A DNA stretch of 64,000 bases from the NCBI GenBank assembly GCA_910579685.1, contig CAJTVN010000009.1, positions 1 through 64,000 of the forward strand, written 5' to 3'. The notes under the pieces are model-generated. The model was given only the letters and a program-made list of their open reading frames with translations. It did not search any database and was not told where the DNA came from. Source of the DNA: an uncultured Lachnospiraceae bacterium. GTDB taxonomy: Bacteria; Bacillota; Clostridia; Lachnospirales; Lachnospiraceae. Below, piece by piece: positions 8,640-17,754 of the stretch. Every line of letters starts with the position of its first letter. The first letter of the stretch is position 1. Both the position numbers and the translations under genes were made by a program.

Positions 8640-9842
8640 CTATCCCTGTGAGTATAACATGTTCCTGCGCTTTTTCCTATGGTAATACTGCGCTCTTATC
8701 TTTTCCTCTCTGATTTTTACCGCCTCCCCGTATATCTTCTCCGCCCGGTGCGCAATCTCTCCGGCCTCATACTGCCTGGCCGTGCCAAGCGCTCCCCGGG
8801 TCAGAAGCTCCAGCTCTTTCTTTTCCAGAATATCCATGAGCTTTGCCGCAAACTCCGCCTCCGAGTCCTGCGTCATATAGCCGTTTACGCCATTTACCAC
8901 CACATCCTGCGTCCCAGTGGCCCGTACGGCCAGCACCGGCGTTTTCGCCGCCATGGCCTCGATCAGCACGATTCCCTGAGTCTCCGACTGTGAGGCGAAA
9001 AGAAACAGCTCACAGGCATAACAGTAATCCGCAATCTCCCGGTTGGGAACGCTGCCCACAAACGCGATCTCCTGTGCCAGCCCCTGCCTTGCCGCCAATA
9101 CTTCCAGCTCCTTCCTGCAGGGCCCGTCCCCGATCAGCAAAAGCCGGAAAGCCCTTCCTCCCCTCTCCTTGTAGAGCCTCATGCTTCGCATCAAAAAGTC
9201 CAGATTTTTTTCCTTCGCAAGCCTTGCCACACAGCAGAAAAGATCTCTCCCGTCCTGCGCATATTTCCTGCGGATCCCTGCCGCATTTTTTTCATCCGGC
9301 AAAAAACTCTCTCCGGTAAGCCCCGTGGGAAGCACCCGCACGCTGGATTTCACTCCGATTCCGTCCAGATACTCCTTCATGAGCGGCGTGGGCGCAATCA
9401 CACCGTCGCAGTCTCTGGCAAAGCTTCTGATATAGGCGGGCATCACGCTCTTAAAGGAGGAAAGCCCCACATAATGGAGATACTGCTCATATCTGGTATG
9501 ATAAGTGAAGACCAGCGGCACCTGATATTTCCTGGAAAGGTATCTGGCGGCATTCCCCGCCATCATGGGATGATGCACATGGATCAGATCGAAATCCCCT
9601 CTGAAAAATTCCCTCTCTATGGCGGGATCCAGGCAGTCCGGAACGGAAAAACCGCCCGCCACGTTCCGCAGCAGGGAGCGGTACCTGACCACGTCCTCTT
9701 CTTCCTTCTGCCCTGCGTAGCTTGGCGCAAAAACCACCACCCGGTGTCCCTTAAGGCGCAGGGAATCCGCAAGCCTTTCGATGGAAATGGGTACTCCCGC
9801 CACAAAGGGCTTGTAATTGTTTGTCATCATTGCAATCTTCAT
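8640..9842 (-). CDS. GT4-family glycosyltransferase
   Basis: A retaining GT-B glycosyltransferase of about 400 residues. The N-terminus MKIAMMTNNYKPFVAGVPISIERLADSL is typical of enzymes like diacylglycerol glucosyltransferases and PimB. The C-terminal nucleotide-sugar motif is SETQGIVLIEAMAAKTPVLA with the two conserved Glu. The frame is open further upstream, but ATG 9842 follows AAGGGGGCGCAAAG, and the 29 residues before it look non-coding. It lies 16 bp behind a DedA gene, so a membrane glycolipid role is plausible but not shown. Confidence 0.88.
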   Translation of the reverse strand: MKIAMMTNNYKPFVAGVPISIERLADSLRLKGHRVVVFAPSYAGQKEEEDVVRYRSLLRNVAGGFSVPDCLDPAIEREFFRGDFDLIHVHHPMMAGNAARYLSRKYQVPLVFTYHTRYEQYLHYVGLSSFKSVMPAYIRSFARDCDGVIAPTPLMKEYLDGIGVKSSVRVLPTGLTGESFLPDEKNAAGIRRKYAQDGRDLFCCVARLAKEKNLDFLMRSMRLYKERGGRAFRLLLIGDGPCRKELEVLAARQGLAQEIAFVGSVPNREIADYCYACELFLFASQSETQGIVLIEAMAAKTPVLAVRATGTQDVVVNGVNGYMTQDSEAEFAAKLMDILEKKELELLTRGALGTARQYEAGEIAHRAEKIYGEAVKIREEKIRAQYYHRKKRRNMLYSQG

Positions 9843-9858
9843 CTTTGCGCCCCCTTCC

Positions 9859-10368
9859 CTATGACAGATACTGGAACACGGCGTCTCCGCACACATAACC
9901 GGCTCCCACAAACACCAGGTTCCAGACAAAAATTCCCAAGGTGGAGCTCACCGTGTAGGAAACCAGGTTCATCTTCGATACGCCTGCCGGTATGGAGATC
10001 AGCGTCCGTATCATGGGGATCAGCTTGCTCACGAAAATGCCGGCGCCGCCCCTTTTTCTCACCCACTCCAGCTTCTCCTCAATAAAAGGGCGCTGCTTTG
10101 GGAATTTATTCAGGTATTTCTGCAAAAAGATTTCCCCGCCCTTATAACCCAGATAATACAGGATGAGGCTTCCCGTAAGCCCGGCCGCAACGGTAATCAG
10201 AAGCGCCGGTATAAAATGGATATTTCCTCTGGCAGCAAAGATCCCCGCAAGAGGCATGATCACGCCGGCCGGGAACCCTGGCAGATTCAGATATTCCAGC
10301 AGCACGATCACAAAAATGGCCGCCCATCCGTATCTTGTAAAATATTCGGTGATCAGTTCGATTGTCAT
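9859..10368 (-). CDS. DedA-family (VTT domain) membrane protein
   Basis: A 169-residue protein with about five hydrophobic segments. The family core is visible: EYLNLPGFPAGVIMPLAG, re-entrant segments around GSLILYYLGYKGG, and the Arg-containing motif FVSKLIPMIRTLISIPAGVSKM. DedA proteins include the undecaprenyl-phosphate flippase UptA and other lipid transporters. It probably shares a transcript with the glycosyltransferase 16 bp downstream. Which lipid it moves cannot be told from sequence. Confidence 0.9.
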   Translation of the reverse strand: MTIELITEYFTRYGWAAIFVIVLLEYLNLPGFPAGVIMPLAGIFAARGNIHFIPALLITVAAGLTGSLILYYLGYKGGEIFLQKYLNKFPKQRPFIEEKLEWVRKRGGAGIFVSKLIPMIRTLISIPAGVSKMNLVSYTVSSTLGIFVWNLVFVGAGYVCGDAVFQYLS

Positions 10369-10477
10369 ATCATTCCTCCGTTTCTGGAAAGTCCGGGCTT
10401 TCCGTTCTTTTTTTTACTATAACGAAAAAGATGGAACAAAGTCTTGGGACAAATCCAAAGATTTCCTTAAGATAAAA

Positions 10478-10510
10478 GGAAAAAAAGGAGTCCGCCCGCA
10501 GACAGACTCC
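10478..10510 (-). terminator. Intrinsic terminator of glnA operon
   Basis: A 10-bp stem with two G-U pairs (10487-10496 with 10501-10510) and a four-base loop is followed on the minus strand by eight T. It lies 17 bp after the ANTAR gene and ends the glnA-ANTAR transcript. Confidence 0.93.
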
Positions 10511-10526
10511 AAACGATCCGGCCGAT

Positions 10527-11081
10527 CTATTCTGTTTTCATCATGGCTAACACCATCTGGGCTGTCTCAACCATGTTGGTTCCGCTGTCCATACTGCATT
10601 TTTGTATATATTTGTGCGCTTCCTCCTCTGTCATATGGTTACGGTTCATCAAGATTTCCTTGGCCTGCCAAATCAGCGCCTGGTCGCCGGGCTTTCTCTG
10701 TCTTGGCATTTCCCTGCGCCGCCTTCTGGCCCGCTCCATGGCCTCAATCATTCCATCCACGGTTTCAACCAGCTCCTGGGCTTTCAGCGGCATGGCAAGA
10801 TGCGGGATCTCTCTGTCAATCAGCCCGCTTTCAATGACATGGCGCGAGGCGAGCACAAGCATCTCAAACCCCTGGGGAAGATCCTCCCGAAGCTGGGAGC
10901 ATACCATATCCGGCAGCTTGTAGCCGCACACCACAATGCCGCCGCCAAGATTATCCGCCCAGGCAATGGCTTTTGAACCGGTGGTACACACTCCGGCTAC
11001 CGGTATCCCGCTTCTTCCAAGAAGCCCTTTTATTCCTTTTGCGTCTTCTGCCTTGGGGAGGACTACAATCACACTGGTCAT
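10527..11081 (-). CDS. ANTAR-domain antiterminator, degenerate receiver
   Basis: The C-terminal half (about residues 125-184, ALIWQAKEILMNRNHMTEEEAHKYI) is an ANTAR domain, which binds paired RNA hairpins and prevents transcription termination. The N-terminal half is receiver-like, but the expected phospho-Asp position reads VVCGYKLPD and the conserved Lys region reads AMPLKAQEL, so normal phosphorylation is unlikely. The start may be GTG 11087 or ATG 11081; AGGAGG is 4 or 10 bases away. It follows glnA by about 35 bp and shares its terminator, so control of glutamine synthetase or other nitrogen genes is the natural inference. Confidence 0.9.
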   Translation of the reverse strand: MTSVIVVLPKAEDAKGIKGLLGRSGIPVAGVCTTGSKAIAWADNLGGGIVVCGYKLPDMVCSQLREDLPQGFEMLVLASRHVIESGLIDREIPHLAMPLKAQELVETVDGMIEAMERARRRRREMPRQRKPGDQALIWQAKEILMNRNHMTEEEAHKYIQKCSMDSGTNMVETAQMVLAMMKTE

Positions 11082-11115
11082 GGGCACACCCCCTCCTGCT
11101 TACCGATGTATCACT

Positions 11116-12450
11116 CTAAAACTGGTTTAAATACCGGTTGATCTCCCACTGCGAAACCTGGGCCCGGTAATCCGCCCATTCCGCCTTTTTGGCTTCCATA
11201 TATTTTGCGGAAACATGCTCTCCCAGAACCTCCTGGATAAATCCGTCCTTCTCCAGCTCGTAAACAGCCTCCTGCAAAGTCCCCGGTATGGCCTCAATGC
11301 CCCGCCTGCGCTTTTCTTCCTGCGTAAGGGCGAAAATATTGCAGTCCACGCTCTCCGGAGGCAGGATTTCATTGACAATGCCGTCAAGACCGGCGCGCAG
11401 ACATACCGCCAGCGCAAGGTAAGGATTCGCAGAGGAATCCGGACAGCGCAGCTCGATCCGCGTGCCTTCTCCCTTTGTCGACGGAATCCGGATGAGAGGG
11501 CTGCGGTTTGTGGCACTCCAGGCAATGTAGACCGGCGCCTCGTAGCCTGGAACCAGTCTCTTGTAGGAGTTTACAAGGGGATTGGTGATGGCTGTCATTC
11601 CCTTCATATGCTTCATAATACCGCCGATGAAATAATATGCCTCTTTGCTCAGCCCGTTCTTATCGGACGGATCCGCAAAAATATTTTTTCCTTCCCTGGA
11701 CAGGGACATATTGATGTGCATACCGGAACCGTTTTCCCCGAATCTGGGCTTTGGCATGAAAGTCGCATGGAGTCCGTGCCGCTTTGCAATGGTCTTGACC
11801 GCAAGCTTGAAGGTCATGATATTGTCCGCCGTCGCAAGGGCCTCGTCGTAGCGAAAATCAATTTCATGCTGGGCCGGAGCTTCCTCATGGTGGGAGGATT
11901 CAATCACAAACCCCATCTCCTCCAGGGTCAGCACCATATCCCTTCTGGCATTCTCTCCAAGATCAAGGGGACCCAGATCAAAATACCCCGCTTTCTCATG
12001 TGTCAGTGTGGTGGGAAGCCCGTTCTCGTCCGTGTGGAACAGGAAGAACTCGCATTCCGGTCCCACCTCAAAGGTATAGCCAAGAAGCGCCGCCTCCTTT
12101 ATGGCCCGCTTTAAGATATATCTGGGATCCCCCTCGAAGGGCTCGCCATTTGGGCGGTAAACATCGCAGATCAGCCTCGCCACTTTTCCCTGCTGGGGCC
12201 GCCAGGGAAAGATCGCAAGCGTGTCCAGATCCGGATGCAGATACATATCCGACTCCTCTATCCTCACAAATCCCTCGATGGACGAACCGTCAAACATACA
12301 CTTGTTGTCAAGCGCCTTCTCCAGCTGGCTTGCCGTGATGGCCATATTTTTAAGGCTCCCGAACAGATCCGTAAACTGCAGACGGATAAATTCCACATCC
12401 TCGTCCTGCACCAGGGATATAATATCCTGTTTTGTATAATGCTGCTTCAA
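11116..12450 (-). CDS. glnA: Glutamine synthetase, type I
   Basis: ATP-dependent synthesis of glutamine from glutamate and ammonia. The 444-residue length fits the type I-alpha class. Conserved blocks are FTDLFGSLKN, FDGSSIEGFVRIEESDMYL (metal Glu), GPECEFFLF, HHEEAPAQHEIDFRY, NGSGMHINMSL and RIPSTKGEGTRIELRCPD. The start is assigned to TTG 12450: GGGAGG lies eight bases upstream, whereas the longer ATG frame would translate the ribosome binding site itself. No adenylylation-type extension is apparent. It is preceded by a strong promoter and a hairpin leader and followed by the ANTAR gene. Confidence 0.97.
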   Translation of the reverse strand: MKQHYTKQDIISLVQDEDVEFIRLQFTDLFGSLKNMAITASQLEKALDNKCMFDGSSIEGFVRIEESDMYLHPDLDTLAIFPWRPQQGKVARLICDVYRPNGEPFEGDPRYILKRAIKEAALLGYTFEVGPECEFFLFHTDENGLPTTLTHEKAGYFDLGPLDLGENARRDMVLTLEEMGFVIESSHHEEAPAQHEIDFRYDEALATADNIMTFKLAVKTIAKRHGLHATFMPKPRFGENGSGMHINMSLSREGKNIFADPSDKNGLSKEAYYFIGGIMKHMKGMTAITNPLVNSYKRLVPGYEAPVYIAWSATNRSPLIRIPSTKGEGTRIELRCPDSSANPYLALAVCLRAGLDGIVNEILPPESVDCNIFALTQEEKRRRGIEAIPGTLQEAVYELEKDGFIQEVLGEHVSAKYMEAKKAEWADYRAQVSQWEINRYLNQF

Positions 12451-12472
12451 TTTGGTTTCCTCCCTTTCCTTT

Positions 12473-12538
12473 AAAAATAGAGAAAGGCGTTCATATGATA
12501 ACAAACCGCCTCCCGGAGCCTGTTGTCATATGAACGTC
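12473..12538 (-). promoter_or_regulatory. glnA 5' leader hairpin, terminator-like
   Basis: On the minus strand an 18-bp stem (12521-12538 with 12486-12503) with a 17-nt loop is followed by TTTCTCTATTTTT, giving a factor-independent terminator shape about 25 bp before the TTG start of glnA. The predicted transcript begins only a few bases before the hairpin. With an ANTAR protein encoded downstream, it is a good candidate for a terminator/antiterminator switch. The G-rich loop could support an alternative fold. This is inference from sequence. Confidence 0.7.
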
Positions 12539-12551
12539 TTTGTTCTTTCTT

Positions 12552-12581
12552 ATCATAACAGCAGGATTTTAGTTTTGTCAA
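12552..12581 (-). promoter_or_regulatory. glnA promoter (sigma-A type)
   Basis: On the minus strand a perfect -35 TTGACA (12576-12581) and a -10 TATGAT (12552-12557) are 18 bp apart; TG at the extended -10 position adds strength. Predicted start near 12545. Confidence 0.8.
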
Positions 12582-12677
12582 TGTCTCTTTCCACTTTTCC
12601 CTTGTGTTTGCCAATTGCAAGTCATAAATCCTTTCCCCTGCTAATAGTATAGTAAAAAGAATATAACGGTGAGATCC

Positions 12678-13160
12678 ATGAGCTCCAAAACCAAAATAGT
12701 TGTACTCCATCTAAAAGAATTGATCTATACGGGAATTTTCGTATTGTTCGGCATCCTGTTCATTATCATGCTGATTATCATGTTTGTCCCGAAGGATAAA
12801 AAAGAAGAGAGCACTGTCGAAACGCCTGCCGCAACTTATGTACCCGGAATCTATACCACCTCCCTGATCATCAATGACAACGTGGTCGATGTGGAGGTTA
12901 CCGTGGACGAGAGCAATATCAATGATATCCGTATTGTGAATCTGGATGAGGCAGTGACCACCATGTTCCCTCTCTTAGAGCCTGCGTTTGACGATCTGGC
13001 CGGACAGATCAAGGCCAGCCAGTCCCTGGAGAATATTACGTATGCGGATGAAAATAAATATACCTCCATGGTTTTACTGAGCGCAATAAGGGCCTCTCTG
13101 GATAAGGCGGCAGTTCCGTCCGCTTCTCCCACTGCAAATCCCTCTCCCCTTGCCACTTAA
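12678..13160 (+). CDS. Membrane-anchored protein, FMN-binding-like fold
   Basis: About 160 residues. An N-terminal membrane helix (LIYTGIFVLFGILFIIMLIIMFV) is followed by an outer domain, VPGIYTTSLIINDNVVDVEVTVDESNINDIRIVNLDE..., whose pattern resembles FMN-binding (FMN_bind) domains. However, the SGAT motif that accepts covalent FMN is missing; the matching place reads ENKYTSMVLLSAI. The C-terminus is Pro/Ser/Thr rich. ATG 12678 is chosen over GTG 12669 because GGTGAG lies four bases before it. It is transcribed divergently from glnA. Function unknown. Confidence 0.75.
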   Translation: MSSKTKIVVLHLKELIYTGIFVLFGILFIIMLIIMFVPKDKKEESTVETPAATYVPGIYTTSLIINDNVVDVEVTVDESNINDIRIVNLDEAVTTMFPLLEPAFDDLAGQIKASQSLENITYADENKYTSMVLLSAIRASLDKAAVPSASPTANPSPLAT

Positions 13161-13184
13161 AAGGGAGCAGCAAAAGCTGCTCCC
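13159..13184 (-). terminator. Hairpin terminator
   Basis: A perfect 9-bp stem (13163-13171 with 13176-13184) with loop AAAA; on the minus strand it ends in TTTT. It would end the racemase-like gene at 13205-13906 and may also stop the convergent plus-strand gene whose stop codon it touches. Confidence 0.7.
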
Positions 13185-13204
13185 TCTCCTCATTCGTAAG
13201 ATTC

Positions 13205-13906
13205 CTATTGCTGCTTGGGTGAGAAAAAATCCGGCCGGTCCGAGTAGTACCAGGCTCTGCTGGTACGGTATCCGGCGTTTGCCATACCCTCCGCAATAAT
13301 AAGCCCGCAGGTCATGCCATCGAGCACGGGTACGTTTACCTGCGACCTTATGCTCTCCACCATCGCGCTCTGACCCTCGCAGCCCACAACGATCACGTCC
13401 GTAAGATCCTCTCTGACCGCTTTGTAAATCGTCTGCATGTAGGCTTCCTCTTCCGTCTCGCCCTCCTCCAGCACTCGGACGGAAGCGCAGCTGCGCTCCA
13501 TTCCATATTTGGATACCATGCCCTTGATGTATGCCACAGAATTCTCATCCTTATCGATGACCGTAAATCGAATTCCCAGTATGGACGCAAGACGGATCGC
13601 CGCCTCCCCGATTCCGATCACCGGCTTACTGACCGCACGCCGCAGCTGCATCACATTGGGATCATAGTGACACGATATGACAAAGGCATCCGCAATCCCC
13701 TCATAATCTCTTACGATCTCTCTCAGCCCGGACTCCGTCTTTTCGATGTCCCGCTCGAAGTCTACAATATCCGGCGCACTCTTGATCGCAATGGTTATCA
13801 CTTCAAACCGGCCGGCCGCATACTTCTTCGCCGCTTTTGCTATATCCTGTGACATCTCTTCCGAACTGTTTGGATTAATAACTGCAATTTTTAGCTTTCG
13901 TTTCAT
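13205..13906 (-). CDS. Asp/Glu racemase superfamily, hydantoin-racemase-like
   Basis: A 233-residue protein beginning KIAVINPNSSEEMSQDI, the hallmark of the hydantoin racemase branch of the Asp/Glu racemase superfamily. Two active-site cysteines sit in VISCHYDPNV and VVGCEGQSAM, as needed for a two-base cofactor-free racemase. The start is ATG 13906 with GGAG seven bases upstream; the longer frame has no binding site. It has its own promoter (13985-14012). There is no hydantoinase nearby, so the true substrate is open. Confidence 0.85.
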   Translation of the reverse strand: MKRKLKIAVINPNSSEEMSQDIAKAAKKYAAGRFEVITIAIKSAPDIVDFERDIEKTESGLREIVRDYEGIADAFVISCHYDPNVMQLRRAVSKPVIGIGEAAIRLASILGIRFTVIDKDENSVAYIKGMVSKYGMERSCASVRVLEEGETEEEAYMQTIYKAVREDLTDVIVVGCEGQSAMVESIRSQVNVPVLDGMTCGLIIAEGMANAGYRTSRAWYYSDRPDFFSPKQQ

Positions 13907-13984
13907 CCCGCATCTCCATCCTGCCGCCATCTTTACTTGGCCGCACCCTTGTGAATTTTTCTGTAAAACACCTTGTCAGTAAAT

Positions 13985-14012
13985 ATTATATCACTTTCTG
14001 ATAGTTTGTCAT
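13985..14012 (-). promoter_or_regulatory. Promoter of racemase-like gene
   Basis: On the minus strand -35 ATGACA (14007-14012) and a perfect -10 TATAAT (13985-13990) are 16 bp apart, about 70 bp before the racemase-like start codon. Confidence 0.65.
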
Positions 14013-14028
14013 ACAAAAAAATCTTTCT

Positions 14029-15943
14029 TTAGTTAAGATGTTCCGCCTGCGCAAGCCAGAGCGTCCCGCAGGCATCCGACGGCATCCTCAGATCGCCCCT
14101 GGGAGAAAGCGCCACGCTTCCTACCTTGGGCCCGTCAGGAAGGCAGGAGCGCTTGAACTGCTGGGAGAAAAACCGTCTGTAGTAGTTTTTCAGCCACTTA
14201 AGAATCTCGCCGTCCTCGTATTTTCCCGCAAAGGCGCTCTTTGCAAGACGATAAATCTTCTCCGGGTCAAACCCCCACCTGAGCATATAGTAGAGATAAA
14301 AATCGTGAAGCTCGTAGGGTCCCACAAGATCCTCGGTCTTCTGTGCGATCTCGCCGTCCACGGGAGGCAGAAGCTCGGGGCTCACCGGCGTTGCCAGCAC
14401 GTCGAACAACACGGCGGAAAGCCCGTTCTCCTCACAGGTATCCGCATAATACTGCACCAGATGACGAACCAGGGTCTTGGGAACTCCCGCATTTACCCCG
14501 TACATGGACATATGGTCGCCATTGTAGGTGGCCCAGCCAAGTGCCAGCTCCGACATATCCCCCGTTCCTACCACCAGGCCGTTTTCCTGATTGGCAAGAT
14601 CCATGAGGATCTGGGTCCGCTCTCTGGCCTGCCCGTTCTCATAAGTCACGTCATGCTTTTCCATATCCTGTCCGATATCCCGGAAATGAACGGTGACGGC
14701 TTCTCTGATGTCAATCTGCCTCAGCTCTGTCCCCAGCACCCCGGCAAGCCTGCAGGCGTTATCATAAGTCCGGTCCGTGGTTCCGAAGCAGGGCATGGTG
14801 ACCGCCATAATGTTTTCTCTCGCAATCCCCAGCAGATCAAAGGCACGTGCCGTAACAAGCAGGGCCAGGGTGGAATCAAGACCGCCGGAAATACCCAGAA
14901 CCGCCTTTTTACATCCGATATGCTGCAGACGCTTTTTAAGTCCAAAGGACTGGATCGACAGAATTTCCTCGCACCGCTCCCGCCTCTGCCTCTCGTCATC
15001 CGGCACAAAGGGCTGCGGGGCGAATTTTCTTGTAAGGACGGTCTTTTCTTTCCTCACGGAAAAGGGAATCGTCAGATAGCCGTCCTTTTTTCCCGTCTCG
15101 AAAGTGGTCATCCTTCTGCGCTGCGCAAGAAGCCTGTGAATATCGATCTCGCTTACCACTATCTGATTTTCAAAGCGCTTGGCCTGGGCAAGCAAAACCC
15201 CGTTCTCCGCAATCAGGTTATGTCCTCCAAACACCAGATCCTGCGTGGACTCCCCCTCCCCCGCACTGGTATAGACATAGCCCGCAAGAAGTCTTGCGCT
15301 GGCGGACTTCACCAGCAGCTCTCTGTAGGCGTCCTTTCCAACGGTCTCGTTGGAAGCGGACAGATTCACCAGAAGAACCGCACCCCGCCATGGCCGCAAA
15401 AACGCAGGGCGGCTGCGGCACCCACAAGTCCTCGCAGATCTCGCAGCCTATGACAAGCTCCTTCATCTCCCGGGCCTGAAAAAGGATACGGGTTCCAAAT
15501 GGAATCTCCTCCCCCTCAGAGTCAACCCAGGCAATCTCCCGGTTCCCGGGCGTAAAATGCCTCGCCTCGTAAAATTCCCCGTGGGACGGGATATAGGTTT
15601 TGGGAACGAAAGCCAGAATCCGCCCGCCGCACAGGGCCGCTGCCACATTAAAAAGCTTTCCCTCCCGCTCAAACGGAAGCCCAACAAATACAAGGGCGTC
15701 GATTTCCCTGGTAAATTCCGCAATCTTTGATAGCTGTTCCCTGCAGGATACAAGAAGACTGTTCTGCAGAAACAGATCGCCGCAGCTGTACCCGGAAAGG
15801 CACAGTTCCGGGAGCACAATCACCTTTGCCCCCTCCTTTGACGCTCTCTTTACCGCCCTGCAAATCTGTGCCGCATTAAATTCCACGTCCGCCACCCGGA
15901 TATCCGGCGTCACGGCAGCCACCTTGACAAATCCATGCTCCAT
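14029..15943 (-). pseudogene. nadE: Glutamine-dependent NAD+ synthetase, frameshifted
   Basis: Two overlapping frames together give one normal-length (about 637 residues) NAD+ synthetase, which amidates deamido-NAD+ with glutamine. The N-terminal nitrilase-type glutaminase has its Glu (LPELCLSGY), Lys (VPKTYIPSHGEF) and Cys (GCEICEDLW). The C-terminal ATP-pyrophosphatase has GISGGLDSTLALL. The frame breaks in AAMAG|AVLLVNLSASNE. An extra T (minus strand) inside GGGGTGCGG, at about 15382, explains it exactly. The rest shows no decay. It could be a recent mutation, a sequencing error or, less likely, programmed slippage. It is the last gene of the hisC-DUF368-methyltransferase-hslO run, 42 bp behind hslO. 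Confidence 0.88.
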
Positions 15944-15985
15944 CTCAAACCGCCTCTCTTTCCTTTCGACCTCCCCCGCCGGCTG

Positions 15986-16864
15986 CTACCTGCAGCGGGA
16001 GAGCATGCGCTTTAATTCCTCCACGGAAAACTGATAATACGTGTTGCAGAACTGACAGCTTACCTCTATGGGCTTTCCGGTGTCGATCATCTCCCTGATA
16101 TCTTTTCTGCCGATGCTGATGATCGCCCTCTCCACCCGCTCCTTGTCGCAGTCGCAAAAAAAGCGGCACCCGGACCGGTCCGTCACCACAGGGGCAAGCC
16201 CGTCAAGCAGAAAGTCCAGAATCTCCTCCGGCGTCTTTCCCTCGTCCAGCTGTTTTGTGACCGTGGAAAACCGGGAGAGATTCTCCTCCAGCCTTTGGAT
16301 CACCTCCTCGCCCGCAAAGGGCATCAGCTGAATGATAAACCCGCCCGCCTGCTTCACGGTATTGTCCCGCTCCATCAAAACCCCAAGCCCCACGCTGGAA
16401 GGCACCTGCTCCGACGATGCGAAATAATAAGTCAGATCCTCAGCAATCTCACCTGTCTGCAGCATAGTCTGCCCCACATAAGGCTCCTTTAACCCCATAT
16501 CTTTGATGACCCGCAGGGTACCTTTCCCGACAGCGCCGCCCACGTCCAGCTTTCCCAGGGCATTGGCGGGCAGTATGGCCTGCGGCTCCAAAACATAGCC
16601 CTTCACATTTCCCCTGCCGTCAGCCGTCACCGTCATGCCCCTTAAGGGGCCGTCTCCACTGACCTGCAAGGTCAACAAATCTCTCTCTCCCTTCAGCATG
16701 GCTCCCATCATGACGGCTCCGCTCATCAGCCTTCCCAAGGCCGCCGTTGCCACCGGGCTTGTATTGTGTGTTTTTCTCGCCGTTTCCACCAGATCCCTGG
16801 ATGTAGCCGCAAAGGCCCTGATCTGGGCGTTTGCCGCCGTGGCCCTCACCATATAATCAGACAT
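15986..16864 (-). CDS. hslO: Hsp33 redox-regulated chaperone
   Basis: A cytoplasmic holdase activated when its zinc-binding cysteines are oxidised. The C-terminal zinc centre is intact: C237-D-C239 and C270-QF-C273, with the intervening helix-forming linker. The N-terminal domain begins MSDYMVRATAANAQIRAFAATSRDLVE and has the usual GDGPLRGMTVTADGRGNVKGYV. Length 292 is normal. It starts three bases after the methyltransferase stop, so the two are cotranscribed. Confidence 0.96.
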   Translation of the reverse strand: MSDYMVRATAANAQIRAFAATSRDLVETARKTHNTSPVATAALGRLMSGAVMMGAMLKGERDLLTLQVSGDGPLRGMTVTADGRGNVKGYVLEPQAILPANALGKLDVGGAVGKGTLRVIKDMGLKEPYVGQTMLQTGEIAEDLTYYFASSEQVPSSVGLGVLMERDNTVKQAGGFIIQLMPFAGEEVIQRLEENLSRFSTVTKQLDEGKTPEEILDFLLDGLAPVVTDRSGCRFFCDCDKERVERAIISIGRKDIREMIDTGKPIEVSCQFCNTYYQFSVEELKRMLSRCR

Positions 16865-16867
16865 ACT

Positions 16868-17704
16868 CTATTCCTTCCTGCAGATCATATAGATCCGCTC
16901 GCTGCACCCGTCCGGCATCCCGTGCGTATCCGCATCCAGAGACGCCAGAAGCTTCATCCCCGCTTTCTTCACAAAGCCGCTCATCTCCTCCAGCGTATAT
17001 CCCCGCTGGTAATGTGTCTCGCAAAAACGTCGGAAGGTCTCCCGCTCCTCTTTTCTGCGGACAAAGACCGTCAGGTCGTACTCATTGATCCGCTCCTCAT
17101 CATGATATAAATTTTCCCATATAAAGCTGCAATCCTCCCGGTTTTCGGCAATGGTCGTATCACCAATCACCGTCCCGTATTTGTATGCGGTATTGAAATC
17201 AAAGAAGAAAAGCCCGCCCGGATACAGAAAATTGTTCACCAGCCGGAAGGTGTCCAGAATATCCTGATCCTCCAGAAGGTAATTGATGCTGTCGCAGACA
17301 CTGATAATGGTTCCCGCCGTGCTGTACAGATCAAGCTCTCTCATATCCTGGCACAGATAGAGAATCCCGCTTTTGCTCTCCCGCCGCTTTTCCATGGCGA
17401 TTCCCAGCATTTCCGGCGAGCTGTCGATCCCGATCATGTCATAGCCCCTGGCATATAAGAGCTCTGTCAGCGTGCCCGTGCCGCAGCCAAGCTCCACCAC
17501 CAGATCCCGCTCTGACCGCAGCGCATCCCGCTCCTTTCCCGGGCCGGATGCCTCCGGCGCATCCCGCATCCTTTCCTCTCCCCGCACCGGCCTGGAAATT
17601 CCGTATTTTTCAATTACCCGCACTGCAAAATCCGCCCACTCTGCATAGGGCGTATCCTCCATGAAAATATCGTATACACTGGCAAAATCCCCGTATGCTT
17701 CCAT
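16868..17704 (-). CDS. Class I SAM-dependent methyltransferase
   Basis: About 278 residues with the Rossmann SAM-binding motif I VVELGCGTGTLTELL and the acidic loop GYDMIGIDSSPEML; later motifs include GTIISVCDSINYL and GGLFFFDFNT. The substrate is unknown. Residues 45-70 form a charged insertion (RGEERMRDAPEASGPGKERD) before motif I that looks like a linker extension. ATG 17704 is preferred over GTG 17713. It is followed closely by hslO. Confidence 0.87.
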   Translation of the reverse strand: MEAYGDFASVYDIFMEDTPYAEWADFAVRVIEKYGISRPVRGEERMRDAPEASGPGKERDALRSERDLVVELGCGTGTLTELLYARGYDMIGIDSSPEMLGIAMEKRRESKSGILYLCQDMRELDLYSTAGTIISVCDSINYLLEDQDILDTFRLVNNFLYPGGLFFFDFNTAYKYGTVIGDTTIAENREDCSFIWENLYHDEERINEYDLTVFVRRKEERETFRRFCETHYQRGYTLEEMSGFVKKAGMKLLASLDADTHGMPDGCSERIYMICRKE

Positions 17705-17754
17705 CGCAATCACCCATTCCTGTCTCCTGGCATATGAAAAAACAATGGTTTCCG

